In this document: piece by piece, positions 10,701 through 18,031 of the stretch
Numbering within the stretch: position 1 is the first letter of the stretch
Layout of the letters: every line of letters starts with the position of its first letter
Source of the DNA: Acidobacteria bacterium Mor1
Lineage (GTDB): Bacteria; Acidobacteriota; Polarisedimenticolia; Polarisedimenticolales; Polarisedimenticolaceae
Direction: 5' to 3'
NCBI GenBank assembly: GCA_001664505.1
Contig: CP011806.1
Span: 3,946,815 to 4,010,814, forward strand
Length of the DNA: 64,000 nucleotides
Translations under genes and position numbers: made by a program
The notes under the pieces: generated by a model
Database searches by the model: none
Told to the model about the DNA's origin: nothing
What the model saw: only the letters and a program-made list of their open reading frames with translations

Positions 10701-10894
10701 GCGGGATGCTGACGGCAACTCTGCTGACGCTGCTGGTCGTGCCGGTGTTCTACGCCTTCTTCGACGACGCCCGGGAAGCCATGGGTGCGGCGCTCAAGCG
10801 GGGCATGACTCGCTACGAGCCGCCGGTGGAGTCCGACGAGGAGTTGGGCGATCCGGTGTTGCCCGTCGAGGGTGGAGAGCCCGCCGCCGGCTAG
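7697..10894 (+). CDS. Second RND efflux permease (AcrB-like)
   Basis: This 1065-aa protein has the normal RND length and fold. TM1 lies at about residues 20-38, the TM4 motif is CVGLLVDNSVVVAENI, and the second-half TM10 motif is VGVVVNNGIVLIDYVN. It is translationally coupled to the preceding permease by a GTGA overlap at 7697-7700. One adaptor followed by two different permeases recalls heteromeric pumps such as MdtABC, so the active pump may be a mixed trimer; this is inference. No outer-membrane TolC-like gene is present, so the channel must be encoded elsewhere. A GC-rich hairpin just after the stop probably ends the operon. Confidence 0.93.
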   Translation: MSPREVKEGRLPSFSLNRRITVLVLFMTLSVVGLVATSGIPAELFPSGFSAPSMFVSTPWQDAPAREVLDKITIPLEEEFGTIKGVKRVTSVSMTGMSRVFLSFKTSADMDVAYREVRDRVERARTLFPSDVDRVYLNKQDLSEIPVYMLGIAIDPDLQNAYDLIKNQVMVQLERVEGVAKINAFGLEEKEILIDVDRERTDAAGLNIYELAQELSDDNFTLASGTVYSGSRKLLLRSVAEYADVEALRNRVIRDSIRLRDIATVRYAEPDQFYRARVDSKPAVALQILKEGDANTREVTRNLDAAFEKLDENPRLAGLDMANFFDQGDVIDESLFTMRDSGLIGGVIAACVLLFFMRRLRLTLIVALAIPFSLIIGISVMFFAGETLNVFTLVGLMVCVGLLVDNSVVVAENIHRWHREGHTRRDSCVKGAGEVALAIVMSTLTTIVVFAPSALVDGPAQFFLLRLAIPIAVSVAASLFVALIFIPLCVYLTLPTKPETETETLTQRNQNRLRNVLRIAYDATFAPLNRGYNKVLAFFLQRRFDLVVVMLIVFGVTMSFFGQNVKFVGQQEEEQSVFNIEVDMPESTTFEEAVAWVDEAEAVVAQYVDEWGMDGYFTFHDKTSAQIQGWFNPDREATITVKQALEVLTKEIPVKPGMELFTGNDREADEEGLQVYTAFVRGEDPDALDDVAEDLEKLFLQVDGVVGMRKSGSSQPPELGLVVDREKAQHFNVNPQVIAGVVGYALRGQELPKYQAEGREIPVRVRFEEADRESLAELQSFYVPTEGDDFLPVSALTTTKRLDSSQVIVRRDKMIGRTVTVELEDGREEETREALMALQAGMDLPEGMDFGADRKAQAQDEDLATLQFAFLLSIIFIYLLMGFLFESFVLPLSIILTIPLSFIGVAWGHLFAQKDIDFLGAVGVILLVGVVVNNGIVLIDYVNRLREEGVARTDALLRAASLRFRPIMMTAITTIGGLVPLALAGANSIGISYTSFSLTLIGGMLTATLLTLLVVPVFYAFFDDAREAMGAALKRGMTRYEPPVESDEELGDPVLPVEGGEPAAG

Positions 10895-10906
10895 CCCGGC
10901 GCTCTT

Positions 10907-10930
10907 GCCGGGGAGGGTCCCCGGCTTCCT
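10907..10930 (+). terminator. Probable terminator of the RND operon
   Basis: A 7-bp perfect GC stem (GCCGGGG / CCCCGGC, loop AGGGT) lies 12 bp after the stop of the second permease. It is followed by only a weak T-rich stretch (TTCCTAT), so intrinsic termination is likely but not certain. Confidence 0.5.
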
Positions 10931-10938
10931 ATCGATCA

Positions 10939-10995
10939 GGGACGGATCAACCGTCGCGAGCCCGGCAGGCCAGGTGGCCTGCCGGTCACCGTCCC
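10939..10995. other. Nested inverted repeats (possible structured RNA)
   Basis: An outer pair GGGACGG (10939-10945) / CCGTCCC (10989-10995) encloses a perfect 10-bp stem with an AGGT loop at 10962-10985. A small hairpin GACGG/CCGTC (10941-10955) competes with the outer stem. It lies in the 241-bp gap before the 119-aa gene. No T-run follows, so it is not an obvious terminator. It could be an untranslated-leader structure; the function is unknown. Confidence 0.4.
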
Positions 10996-11135
10996 GCTGC
11001 ACGGAGTTGCGGCATCGCGCGGCGGAACGGGCCTGACGCATCTCGCTCGCGTAGCTTCGCGGCGGTTGGTCCGTCCCTGGTCGATACGGCTGAGGGGCTG
11101 TTAAGGTTCCCGGAGTTCAACCGGGAGGCCCTCCA

Positions 11136-11495
11136 ATGGCAGATTCCATCGACGATCAACTGGCAGCCCTGCAGAAGATCAAGACAGCCATCAGTTTCCC
11201 GGGATCGGGCTGGCCGATTCTCGACCATATCCAACGCCAACTCGAGCGGGCCTTGGGGGAGGGGAACTACCCGAAGCCGTTGGTCGGGGATCTCGCGGAG
11301 CTCCGCTCCGAGCTGCTCGACCTGTCGATAAGGCTCGAGCGCCTGATGACCGGGGAACCGTTCACCAAGGACGAGATGGAAACCTTCCTCCACACGTTTC
11401 GCTCAGCCTGGACGCTCGGAGGGGTCGGCGGGATTCGGCAAACCTTCGAGGACGTCTGCACGGGAATCGACGAAACGATCGGCCCGGATGACTGA
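11136..11495 (+). CDS. Hypothetical protein, 119 aa
   Basis: This is a small, soluble, mostly helical protein without a signal peptide or recognisable domain. The ATG at 11136 follows a GGGAGG about 10 bases upstream, and composition resembles its neighbours, so it looks like a real gene. Charged amphipathic segments (RLERLMTGEPFTKDEMETF) suggest a helical bundle. It lies alone between the RND operon and a secreted protease gene, with gaps on both sides, so context gives no functional hint. Confidence 0.7.
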   Translation: MADSIDDQLAALQKIKTAISFPGSGWPILDHIQRQLERALGEGNYPKPLVGDLAELRSELLDLSIRLERLMTGEPFTKDEMETFLHTFRSAWTLGGVGGIRQTFEDVCTGIDETIGPDD

Positions 11496-11622
11496 GTCCG
11501 TCTTCGCCTGATTATCGCCCTGGTTGTCTCTTTCGCATTAACGACGTATAAACCGCGCGCCGGCTGGCGAGCTTCGAGCCTCGCTACACATTCGCTCGTT
11601 TCGCGCTCTCGGGGGGCTATCC

Positions 11623-13572
11623 GTGCGCCATTTCCGCCTGATCTGCTGTCTCGTCGCCATCTTCCTGCCGCTCTGCGCCGCCGCCGACTCCGTCGACGGC
11701 AACCTGCGTGACGATGTCCCGATCATCCATCAGGTCGATCCCGGCATGAGCGATGCCGAGGCCCGGGCAGAGATCGTGGCCGCCATGAGCACGATCTACA
11801 TCCACGGTGTCGACGACGGCTTCGCCGCCCGCATGCGGGAGAAGCTGGGGCCGCGAATGGCGCCGGTACTCCGCGAGCTGCTCCACGACCCGCAGTTCCC
11901 TCACCGGGACCAGATCGTCGCCTTCCTGGCCTACCAGCCGGGGATTGACATCACCGGAGACATGCTGGCGCTGCTGGCCGAGCCGCGCGGCCCCTGGAGC
12001 GTGCCCGAGGAAGAGCGGGCGATGATCATGGCTCCCTGGGCGCTGGGCAACGCCGCCCGTCTCGGCAACGAGCGGGCCGAGCGGGCGCTGCTGGATCTGA
12101 CCGACCCCGAGTTGGGGCCGGGACAGATGCGGGGAGCGGTGCTGCAGAGCAGCGACCCGCGCCGGGCGACCCAGGTGTTGTTCGACGCGGCGCTGAGCGG
12201 TCTGGCCTACGCCGGAAGCGACCTCGCCCGCGACACGCTGATCGACTACGCCCAGGACCGGATGCACTTCCCCGGCACCGGGGCGTCCGCCTCCCCGGCG
12301 GCGATGACCGCGCTGGAACTGATGGACGACGTCACCGCCTGGTACGGCGGAACGCCCCGATCGGGCGCGAGTGCCGCGTCGGACGGGAACGATCCGGCTC
12401 CCACGGCCGGCAACGGCTCCGATGAAGCGGGTCATCTCGACGTGCTCCCCGGCGACGAGGGTGGCGTTTCGATCGACGCCTTCGATACCCAGTCCCGGGA
12501 AACCGACAACGCCCTGACCTATTCGAACCATGTCAATGTCGCCTCGCCCATGGGCAACAGCCGGCTGGATCAGGTGCTCGACGACGCCAACCTCCGCGCC
12601 GGCCGGGCCGACAGCGGATCCGACGTCGCCTGCTGCATCACCCTCAGCCGTCAGGGCAACGCCAACAGCTGGGGCAGCCCCACCGACGGCCTCGACGTGA
12701 TCACCAACAACAGCGAGTTGAGCCAGGCGATCGGCAACAATTCGGGACGCTTCAAGGTCGTGACCAGCATCGGCTGGTGCGGCGGCCCCGGCGGCGGCAT
12801 CGTCGGCTGCGCCAACACACCGGGAAGCGGCATCGTGGTGGTGCGCCTGAGCAACCTGGGCAACGAAGGGATCCTCTGGATCCACGAGTACGGCCACAAC
12901 ACCCGGCTCGGCCACGCCAGCGGCTTCTCGCGGATCATGTTCGGTTCGATCACCGGCGTGAACAACTCGCTGATCCAGAGCGAGTGCGACTCGTACCACG
13001 CGCCCTTTTTCACCACCAACGCGATCCTCAGCGACACCGGCGCCTGTGAAGATCCCGACGGCGACGAGGTGCAGAGCGGTATCGACAACTGCGTCAACGC
13101 TTCCAACGGCAACCAGGCCGACGGCGACGGGGACGGGTTCGGCGACGTCTGCGACAACTGCTCCAGCATCCCCAACGCCGATCAGCTCGATTTCGACCTG
13201 GACGGCAGCGGCGACGCCTGTGACAACGACGACGACAACGACGGCGTGACCGACGGCGCCGACTGCGCGCCCTTCAACGCCGCCGTCAGCTCCGAGGCGG
13301 GGCCGCCCAGCGACCTGGCCTGGAGCGCCGTGGACACCCTGGGTTGGACTCCCGGCAGCGAGAACGAGGAAGCCAACGTCTACCGGGGCGGCCTGAGCCC
13401 CTCCTGGACCTGCTTCGTCGACGGCGTCGCAGGGTCCAGCATCACCGACGCTTCGATCCCCGCCGTGGGCGAGGCCTTCACCTACCTGGTGACCGGCGCC
13501 AACGTGTGCGGCGAATCCGGTGCCGGCGACGACAGCGGCGGCTCGCCGCGTACGGTGACCGCCTGTCCCTAG
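11623..13572 (+). CDS. Secreted metzincin-like zinc protease with thrombospondin type 3 repeats
   Basis: This 649-aa exported protein has a signal peptide (residues 1-22), a helical HEAT-like region to about 230, a protease domain, calcium-binding thrombospondin-3 repeats (about 475-550; DGDGDGFGDVCDNC type) and a C-terminal domain of about 100 residues seen in many acidobacterial secreted proteins. The zinc site is HEYGHNTRLGH at residues 421-431: His421, Glu422, His425 and His431 match HExxHxxGxxH, except that Arg replaces the usual Gly. A Met-turn (IMFG, Met439) follows, supporting a metzincin fold. The GTG at 11623 is preceded by GGGGGG at 11611 and gives a clean signal peptide. An intrinsic terminator lies 75 bp after the stop. 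Substrate unknown. Confidence 0.8.
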   Translation: MRHFRLICCLVAIFLPLCAAADSVDGNLRDDVPIIHQVDPGMSDAEARAEIVAAMSTIYIHGVDDGFAARMREKLGPRMAPVLRELLHDPQFPHRDQIVAFLAYQPGIDITGDMLALLAEPRGPWSVPEEERAMIMAPWALGNAARLGNERAERALLDLTDPELGPGQMRGAVLQSSDPRRATQVLFDAALSGLAYAGSDLARDTLIDYAQDRMHFPGTGASASPAAMTALELMDDVTAWYGGTPRSGASAASDGNDPAPTAGNGSDEAGHLDVLPGDEGGVSIDAFDTQSRETDNALTYSNHVNVASPMGNSRLDQVLDDANLRAGRADSGSDVACCITLSRQGNANSWGSPTDGLDVITNNSELSQAIGNNSGRFKVVTSIGWCGGPGGGIVGCANTPGSGIVVVRLSNLGNEGILWIHEYGHNTRLGHASGFSRIMFGSITGVNNSLIQSECDSYHAPFFTTNAILSDTGACEDPDGDEVQSGIDNCVNASNGNQADGDGDGFGDVCDNCSSIPNADQLDFDLDGSGDACDNDDDNDGVTDGADCAPFNAAVSSEAGPPSDLAWSAVDTLGWTPGSENEEANVYRGGLSPSWTCFVDGVAGSSITDASIPAVGEAFTYLVTGANVCGESGAGDDSGGSPRTVTACP

Positions 13573-13646
13573 AACACCGCTGAAACGGCGCCTTCGGGCC
13601 CTGCGGGTATCCGGGGCGTCGTTGCAGTAAGGTGGTGTGTGTTACG

Positions 13647-13675
13647 AAGCCCGGCCTGGCCGGGCTTCTTCTTTG
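13647..13675 (+). terminator. Intrinsic terminator after the metzincin gene
   Basis: A perfect 9-bp stem AAGCCCGGC / GCCGGGCTT with a 3-nt loop is followed by TTCTTCTTT. It lies inside the longest possible upstream extension of the next gene, which argues that the next gene starts after it, at 13693. Confidence 0.85.
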
Positions 13676-13692
13676 TCGGCGCGAGGGAGACG

Positions 13693-15189
13693 ATGCAGAG
13701 CGAGCCGATCGGGCGCGAGGTGTTGATCGAGGACCGACTTGCGGTCCACGTATTCGAGCAGCGGTTCGCCACACCTGCGGGCAACGTCGACACCTGGGTA
13801 TACCTCAGCGCGGGCCTCGGTCGGGTCGGCCAGAAGGAGCTGATGCTGGTGGCCCGCCGCCCCGAGGGCGCCGAAGCGGGCGAGTACCCCAGGGAGCTTC
13901 TCGAGCCCTACCAGCAGCTCTTCGCTCGCGCCGAGAACAAGCGCTTCTCCGACGTGGGTAGCTGCATGCCGTTCCAGGAAGGCGCGCCGATGAACTTCGG
14001 CGGCAACACCTTCGCCGGTCTGCTGTTCACGCTGCCCCAGCGGCTACCGGGCCGGATGATCGTGCCGCCCCATCTGCTGGGCGTGCCGCTGACCGCCGAG
14101 GAGATCGAGGCGGCCCGGCAGTTCGGGGTCGTGCGCTTGATGACCCACTTCGCCCGGCACCATCGCTTCTATCCGACGACCCCGTGGATCGAGGACAACC
14201 GCCCGGAGCTACCCGACGACGGGAACCAGAGTCTGCTGGCCCGCACTCGCCGCGCCCATCTACGGGGTGCCGTGGCCTATCTCCACGGCTGGGTTCGCGG
14301 CCCTCAGGCCGATGGGCCGGTGGGCCTGGCCGGCCAGCGGGTCGTGCTGCAGCTCCATCCCCAGGTGCGGGACGCGCTGCTGCAGCAGACCGAGGGCATG
14401 GAGCCGGGTCAGCCGCGGGTGTTGTTTACCGATCCCGATCCCCGGTCTCACGCCGCGCTGCACCCTGCCTCGGGGCGCAAGGGACTGCACTCGGTGGGTG
14501 CCGGCGCCCAGGACACGGTGCGCATCGCCGCCAACTTCCTGTTGATCTCCGTGGGCGAACCCCAGGACCGCGCCGGGATCGCCGAGGACGGGTTGGCGCT
14601 GGCCCTGCAGGCGCAAACCTGGGAGCGCCTGCGCCAGGCGATCGCCGCGGGGCAGCCGCTCCGCGCCGAGCCGGACCAGGGGCAGGGGCTGGGGTTCGAG
14701 TTGATGTGGCTGCACGAGGCCTGGAACGATCCGGTGCGCGGTCTGCCGCTGCCGCCTGCGGGGCAGGAGCCGAGTGCCTCCGGCGGCATCGAGTCGGTCG
14801 CCGGCGAAACTCAGATCACCGACGGGCTGCCCGGCATCGGCTTCTCCCGCTTCTCGGGGATCCAGTTCATCACCCCTGAATCCGAGGTGCCCCATCGTCT
14901 CGATCGCGCTGCGCTGGATGCCTTCACGGCGAAGGTCGCCGCAGCCGTCGAGAACTGGACCGCCCACACGGCGTCGGAAGGGGGCGCCGACCTGGCTCTC
15001 GAGTACGAGCTGCGTCTCGACGGCCGGGTGGACGTGACGGCGCGCTATCGTCCGACCCCCGACGAGAAGAACCTGGAGCGGTTGAAGCAGCAGCTCGTGC
15101 GGCTTCCACCTCCCAAGGTCACCCTGGGCCCGGTGCGTTTCCGCTTGCTGTTCGCGCTCTGGGGTGGAACCGGCGCCAAGCTCGACTGA
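13693..15189 (+). CDS. Uncharacterised soluble protein, 498 aa
   Basis: No domain is recognised with confidence. It has no signal peptide or TM segment. The first third contains a pattern (WVYLSAGLGRVGQKELMLV, then FAGLLFTLP and GVPLTAEEIEAARQFG) that weakly recalls suppressor-of-fused (SUFU)-type or related domains; this is from memory and needs a profile search. The rest is an alpha/beta protein with repeated ELxL strands. The ATG at 13693 is preferred over the upstream alternative at 13639 because a terminator occupies 13647-13675 and a GAGGGAG precedes 13693. It is convergent with a glycosyltransferase gene only 10 bp away, and has its own promoter or reads through from upstream. Confidence 0.75.
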   Translation: MQSEPIGREVLIEDRLAVHVFEQRFATPAGNVDTWVYLSAGLGRVGQKELMLVARRPEGAEAGEYPRELLEPYQQLFARAENKRFSDVGSCMPFQEGAPMNFGGNTFAGLLFTLPQRLPGRMIVPPHLLGVPLTAEEIEAARQFGVVRLMTHFARHHRFYPTTPWIEDNRPELPDDGNQSLLARTRRAHLRGAVAYLHGWVRGPQADGPVGLAGQRVVLQLHPQVRDALLQQTEGMEPGQPRVLFTDPDPRSHAALHPASGRKGLHSVGAGAQDTVRIAANFLLISVGEPQDRAGIAEDGLALALQAQTWERLRQAIAAGQPLRAEPDQGQGLGFELMWLHEAWNDPVRGLPLPPAGQEPSASGGIESVAGETQITDGLPGIGFSRFSGIQFITPESEVPHRLDRAALDAFTAKVAAAVENWTAHTASEGGADLALEYELRLDGRVDVTARYRPTPDEKNLERLKQQLVRLPPPKVTLGPVRFRLLFALWGGTGAKLD

Positions 15190-15199
15190 GCAGGTCCGT

Positions 15200-16834
15200 T
15201 CAGTCGCCGGTGATCCGGTCGATCCGCCAAAGTTCGAAGGTCACGATCGGCTCCGACGAGTAGGCCCAGGGCAAGAGCCCCCATTGGTTGGAGTAGAAGC
15301 CGGCGCCGCCGGACATCAAGCGCCCACCGGGGTGGCCCAGGGGAACCAGTTCGACCAGCGTGCGGTTCTCTTCGGGAACGTGGAAGTCGAGCTGGTTGCG
15401 TCCCGCAGCCAGCGGGTCGAGCAACACCAGGTCGCCCGGTTCGAACTCGTCGGTCAGCGGCTCCACCCCGGCCTCTTCGGCGTACCACTGAAACCCCCAG
15501 TGTCCGGCGAAGTAGATCGTCTGCCCCTGTTCCAGGCGCGGCGTGAGCTGTTGTTCCACTGCCTGGCGCTGCACACCCGCCAGGTTTGCGTCGGCGCGTA
15601 GGATCAACACGCCGAGCAGTACGCCGTAAACCAGGGTCGCGATGCGGAGCCGCGGCGAGCGCACCTCGGCGACGAAGAGCAGCGCGAAGGCGGGGGCGGA
15701 GAGCACCAGGTACTTGGCGGGAAGCTGGAGGTAGACCGCCACCGGGGCAGCGACGAACAACCACACGATCAACGCGGAGCGAGCGAGACCGTCCAACGGT
15801 CCGGGCTCGCTCGGCGCGGCTCGCTGTTTCCAGCCGTCGATCACCAGGTGCAGCAGCACGGCGAAGCCCAGCCCCGCCAGGGGCGCCAGCGCCCACCACT
15901 CACTGAGTCGCCGGGAGGCATCCAGGGCGTGAACAGCCAACAGGGTGCCGCCGAGCACCGTGCCCCAGTGGACGCGGCTGCGTCGCGCCAACCAAAGCGG
16001 CACCACCAGGGGCAGCGCCAGCACGTAGTGGGTGACGAAGGAGAACAGGTTCAGCCGCAGCACGTCGAGGGTGAAGAAGCCGCCGACGGCGTCGTCGACC
16101 CCGGCGCCGCCTGCAGGATCCCGCGTCAGCATGAACACGGCGAAGGCCAGGAAGGGCACGGGCAGCAACAGCGACAGCCGTTGCAAGACCCGCGGTCGCT
16201 GCAGGCCGTCGCGAGAACGCAGGATCAACAGCGCCGCGACTCCCAGCAGCAACAGGCCGTGACTCCGGGCCAGGATCGAGAGGCTAAGACAGATCAACCC
16301 GGGTAACAGCCGCGACCACGGGTGGATCGACTGCGACGACTCTTCCCGAGACCGGCCGAACCACGCCGCCAGGCGCTCGAGACCGAGCACGCCGAAGGTC
16401 ATCGCCGCGACGTCGGGCATACAGGTTCCGGCCATGCCCAGCACCGCTGGCGTCGCTGCCAGCAGCAAACCGCCGAAGCGGGCGGCGTTGTCGTCGAGTC
16501 CGAGCCGGCGGCCGAGGGAGACCGTGGCCAGGATGCCGATCAGCAGCAGCAACAGCGTGACGCCGTGGCCGGCCCATTCGGCGCCCCCCAGCATCACCGC
16601 CGGCGTCAGCAGCCACGCACCCACCGGCCCGCTGGGCATGATCGTCGAAACACGCTGGGGATAGACGTCCCACAGGTAGTCGAAGGCGGTGGGGTGCAAC
16701 GGTTCGACCAGCGCCTGCTCGGCCATGCGCAAGAACAGGGTGTCGTCGATGGTGAAGGGTTTCTGCAGGAACGGCACCAGGACCGCGAGGGCCAGCAGCA
16801 AGCCGGGCGCCGCCAGGCGCAGGGTGACCGTCAT
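15200..16834 (-). CDS. GT-C fold membrane glycosyltransferase (GT39/ArnT-like)
   Basis: This 544-aa polytopic protein has about a dozen hydrophobic segments and a soluble C-terminal portion. The first outside loop carries the acidic pair TIDDTLFLRMAEQ (residues about 28-40), where GT39/GT83 enzymes hold the catalytic Asp. Such enzymes move sugars from polyprenyl-phosphate donors to lipids or proteins on the periplasmic side. It is the last gene of a minus-strand run, with a 3-bp gap to the DUF697 gene and a GGAG within that gene's end. The acceptor is not evident; linkage to an AmpG-like transporter and DUF697 protein suggests envelope work, which is inference. Confidence 0.82.
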   Translation of the reverse strand: MTVTLRLAAPGLLLALAVLVPFLQKPFTIDDTLFLRMAEQALVEPLHPTAFDYLWDVYPQRVSTIMPSGPVGAWLLTPAVMLGGAEWAGHGVTLLLLLIGILATVSLGRRLGLDDNAARFGGLLLAATPAVLGMAGTCMPDVAAMTFGVLGLERLAAWFGRSREESSQSIHPWSRLLPGLICLSLSILARSHGLLLLGVAALLILRSRDGLQRPRVLQRLSLLLPVPFLAFAVFMLTRDPAGGAGVDDAVGGFFTLDVLRLNLFSFVTHYVLALPLVVPLWLARRSRVHWGTVLGGTLLAVHALDASRRLSEWWALAPLAGLGFAVLLHLVIDGWKQRAAPSEPGPLDGLARSALIVWLFVAAPVAVYLQLPAKYLVLSAPAFALLFVAEVRSPRLRIATLVYGVLLGVLILRADANLAGVQRQAVEQQLTPRLEQGQTIYFAGHWGFQWYAEEAGVEPLTDEFEPGDLVLLDPLAAGRNQLDFHVPEENRTLVELVPLGHPGGRLMSGGAGFYSNQWGLLPWAYSSEPIVTFELWRIDRITGD

Positions 16835-16837
16835 CGG

Positions 16838-18031
16838 CTACTCCAGCAGGTCGCTGTCGAGCAGCGGGTCGACCCCTTCGTCGACCACCTCGGCGGGAAC
16901 CGCACCACTGCGGCCCTTGCGGCGGAAGACCCGCTTCCACCAGGGCTCCTTCGGCGGCGGAGCCGGCACCAGCGCCTGATCCCCCTCGCCACCGGGACCC
17001 TCTTCGGTGCGGCCGAGCCAGCGTGCGATCGGCGAGGTGAAGGCGGGGCCGACCTCTTCGTTCATCCAGTCGAGCAGGCGACGCACCGCCTTGCGATAGT
17101 CCCGCATGCGCCAGAAGGTCCAGGGCACCCGGCGGGAGTGCAGGCTGCGGCAGCGGGTGCGGGCCGCGGCTCCGAGCCGCATGGTCACCACGCCGTTGAC
17201 CGCCCCCTGGCCCAGGGGGCCCAGCAGGCGAGAGGACCAGCTTCCGGTGACCTCCGCAGCGACCGAGGTGACCTGGTCGGTGATCGCTTCCAGGGCACCG
17301 GCGGCGACTGCCGCGCCGATCACGTCCCGCACGACTCGCAGCGAGCCGATCAGTCCCGGCCGGCCGTAGTAGAGGTCGGCCAGCTTGGTGATCATGTTCA
17401 CGTTGCGGTTGAGGGTGATCAGGCTGTCCAGCAGGATGCTGGGAGAGACGGCGGTGGCCACCGAGACCTCGACGGCGGTGCGGCGGATCATGCGGCCCGC
17501 GGTATCGTCCAGCGAGGCGATGATCTCGCCGATGGCGGGCTCGACCTGCTCGACCAGCTTGTGGGCCGCCTCGATCTGATCGTCGGGCCACTCCTCGGCG
17601 CGCCGCTGGATCTCGACGATGGTCTCCGGGATCCGCGCCTTGGCCTCGTCGTCCAGGTGCGGGTTGCGGGCCTGGCGCTCCAGATACTTGACCGCGAAGC
17701 GCCGGTAGGTCTCCTGCTGTTCCGGATTCCAGCCGACCTTGAGCGACGGCAGCTCCGGCGGGGTCAATACCCTGGGGACCCGCAGGTACATGATCAGCGT
17801 GCGCAGGGTGCCGAACAGCAGCACCGCGAGCAACAGCCCGCTGACGCTCCAGGCCAGCCATGGATGCACCCGGGCCAGTAACTCGTGGAGGTGGATCGCC
17901 TCCAGCACCACGATTGCCGAGAGGGCGAACAGCGCGATCCAGAAGGCGCGCTTGCCCCAGGTCCAGACCCTGGACAGAAGCGCCGGGAAGTCCTGCAGGG
18001 TGGTGGTGGTCACACTGGGCATCGAGCTCAC
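16838..18031 (-). CDS. DUF697 (YcjF-like) inner-membrane protein
   Basis: This 397-aa protein has two N-terminal TM segments (about residues 27-80), a soluble helical part, then a DUF697-like region (about 200-290; VSVATAVSPSILLDSLITLN and IGAAVAAGALEAITDQV) with hydrophobic helices, and a basic/acidic low-complexity tail. DUF697 proteins, such as E. coli YcjF and GTPase-associated homologues, are membrane proteins of unclear function, often near stress-response GTPases; no GTPase is present here. The GTG start overlaps the AmpG-like gene's TGA (18028-18031), and a second possible ATG lies three codons on. It is transcribed between that transporter and a GT-C glycosyltransferase. Confidence 0.8.
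   Translation of the reverse strand: MSSMPSVTTTTLQDFPALLSRVWTWGKRAFWIALFALSAIVVLEAIHLHELLARVHPWLAWSVSGLLLAVLLFGTLRTLIMYLRVPRVLTPPELPSLKVGWNPEQQETYRRFAVKYLERQARNPHLDDEAKARIPETIVEIQRRAEEWPDDQIEAAHKLVEQVEPAIGEIIASLDDTAGRMIRRTAVEVSVATAVSPSILLDSLITLNRNVNMITKLADLYYGRPGLIGSLRVVRDVIGAAVAAGALEAITDQVTSVAAEVTGSWSSRLLGPLGQGAVNGVVTMRLGAAARTRCRSLHSRRVPWTFWRMRDYRKAVRRLLDWMNEEVGPAFTSPIARWLGRTEEGPGGEGDQALVPAPPPKEPWWKRVFRRKGRSGAVPAEVVDEGVDPLLDSDLLE

Noticed and set aside
13639-13692. Upstream start for the 498-aa protein
   Set aside because: The stretch encodes an intrinsic terminator for the previous gene; ATG 13693 has its own Shine-Dalgarno.
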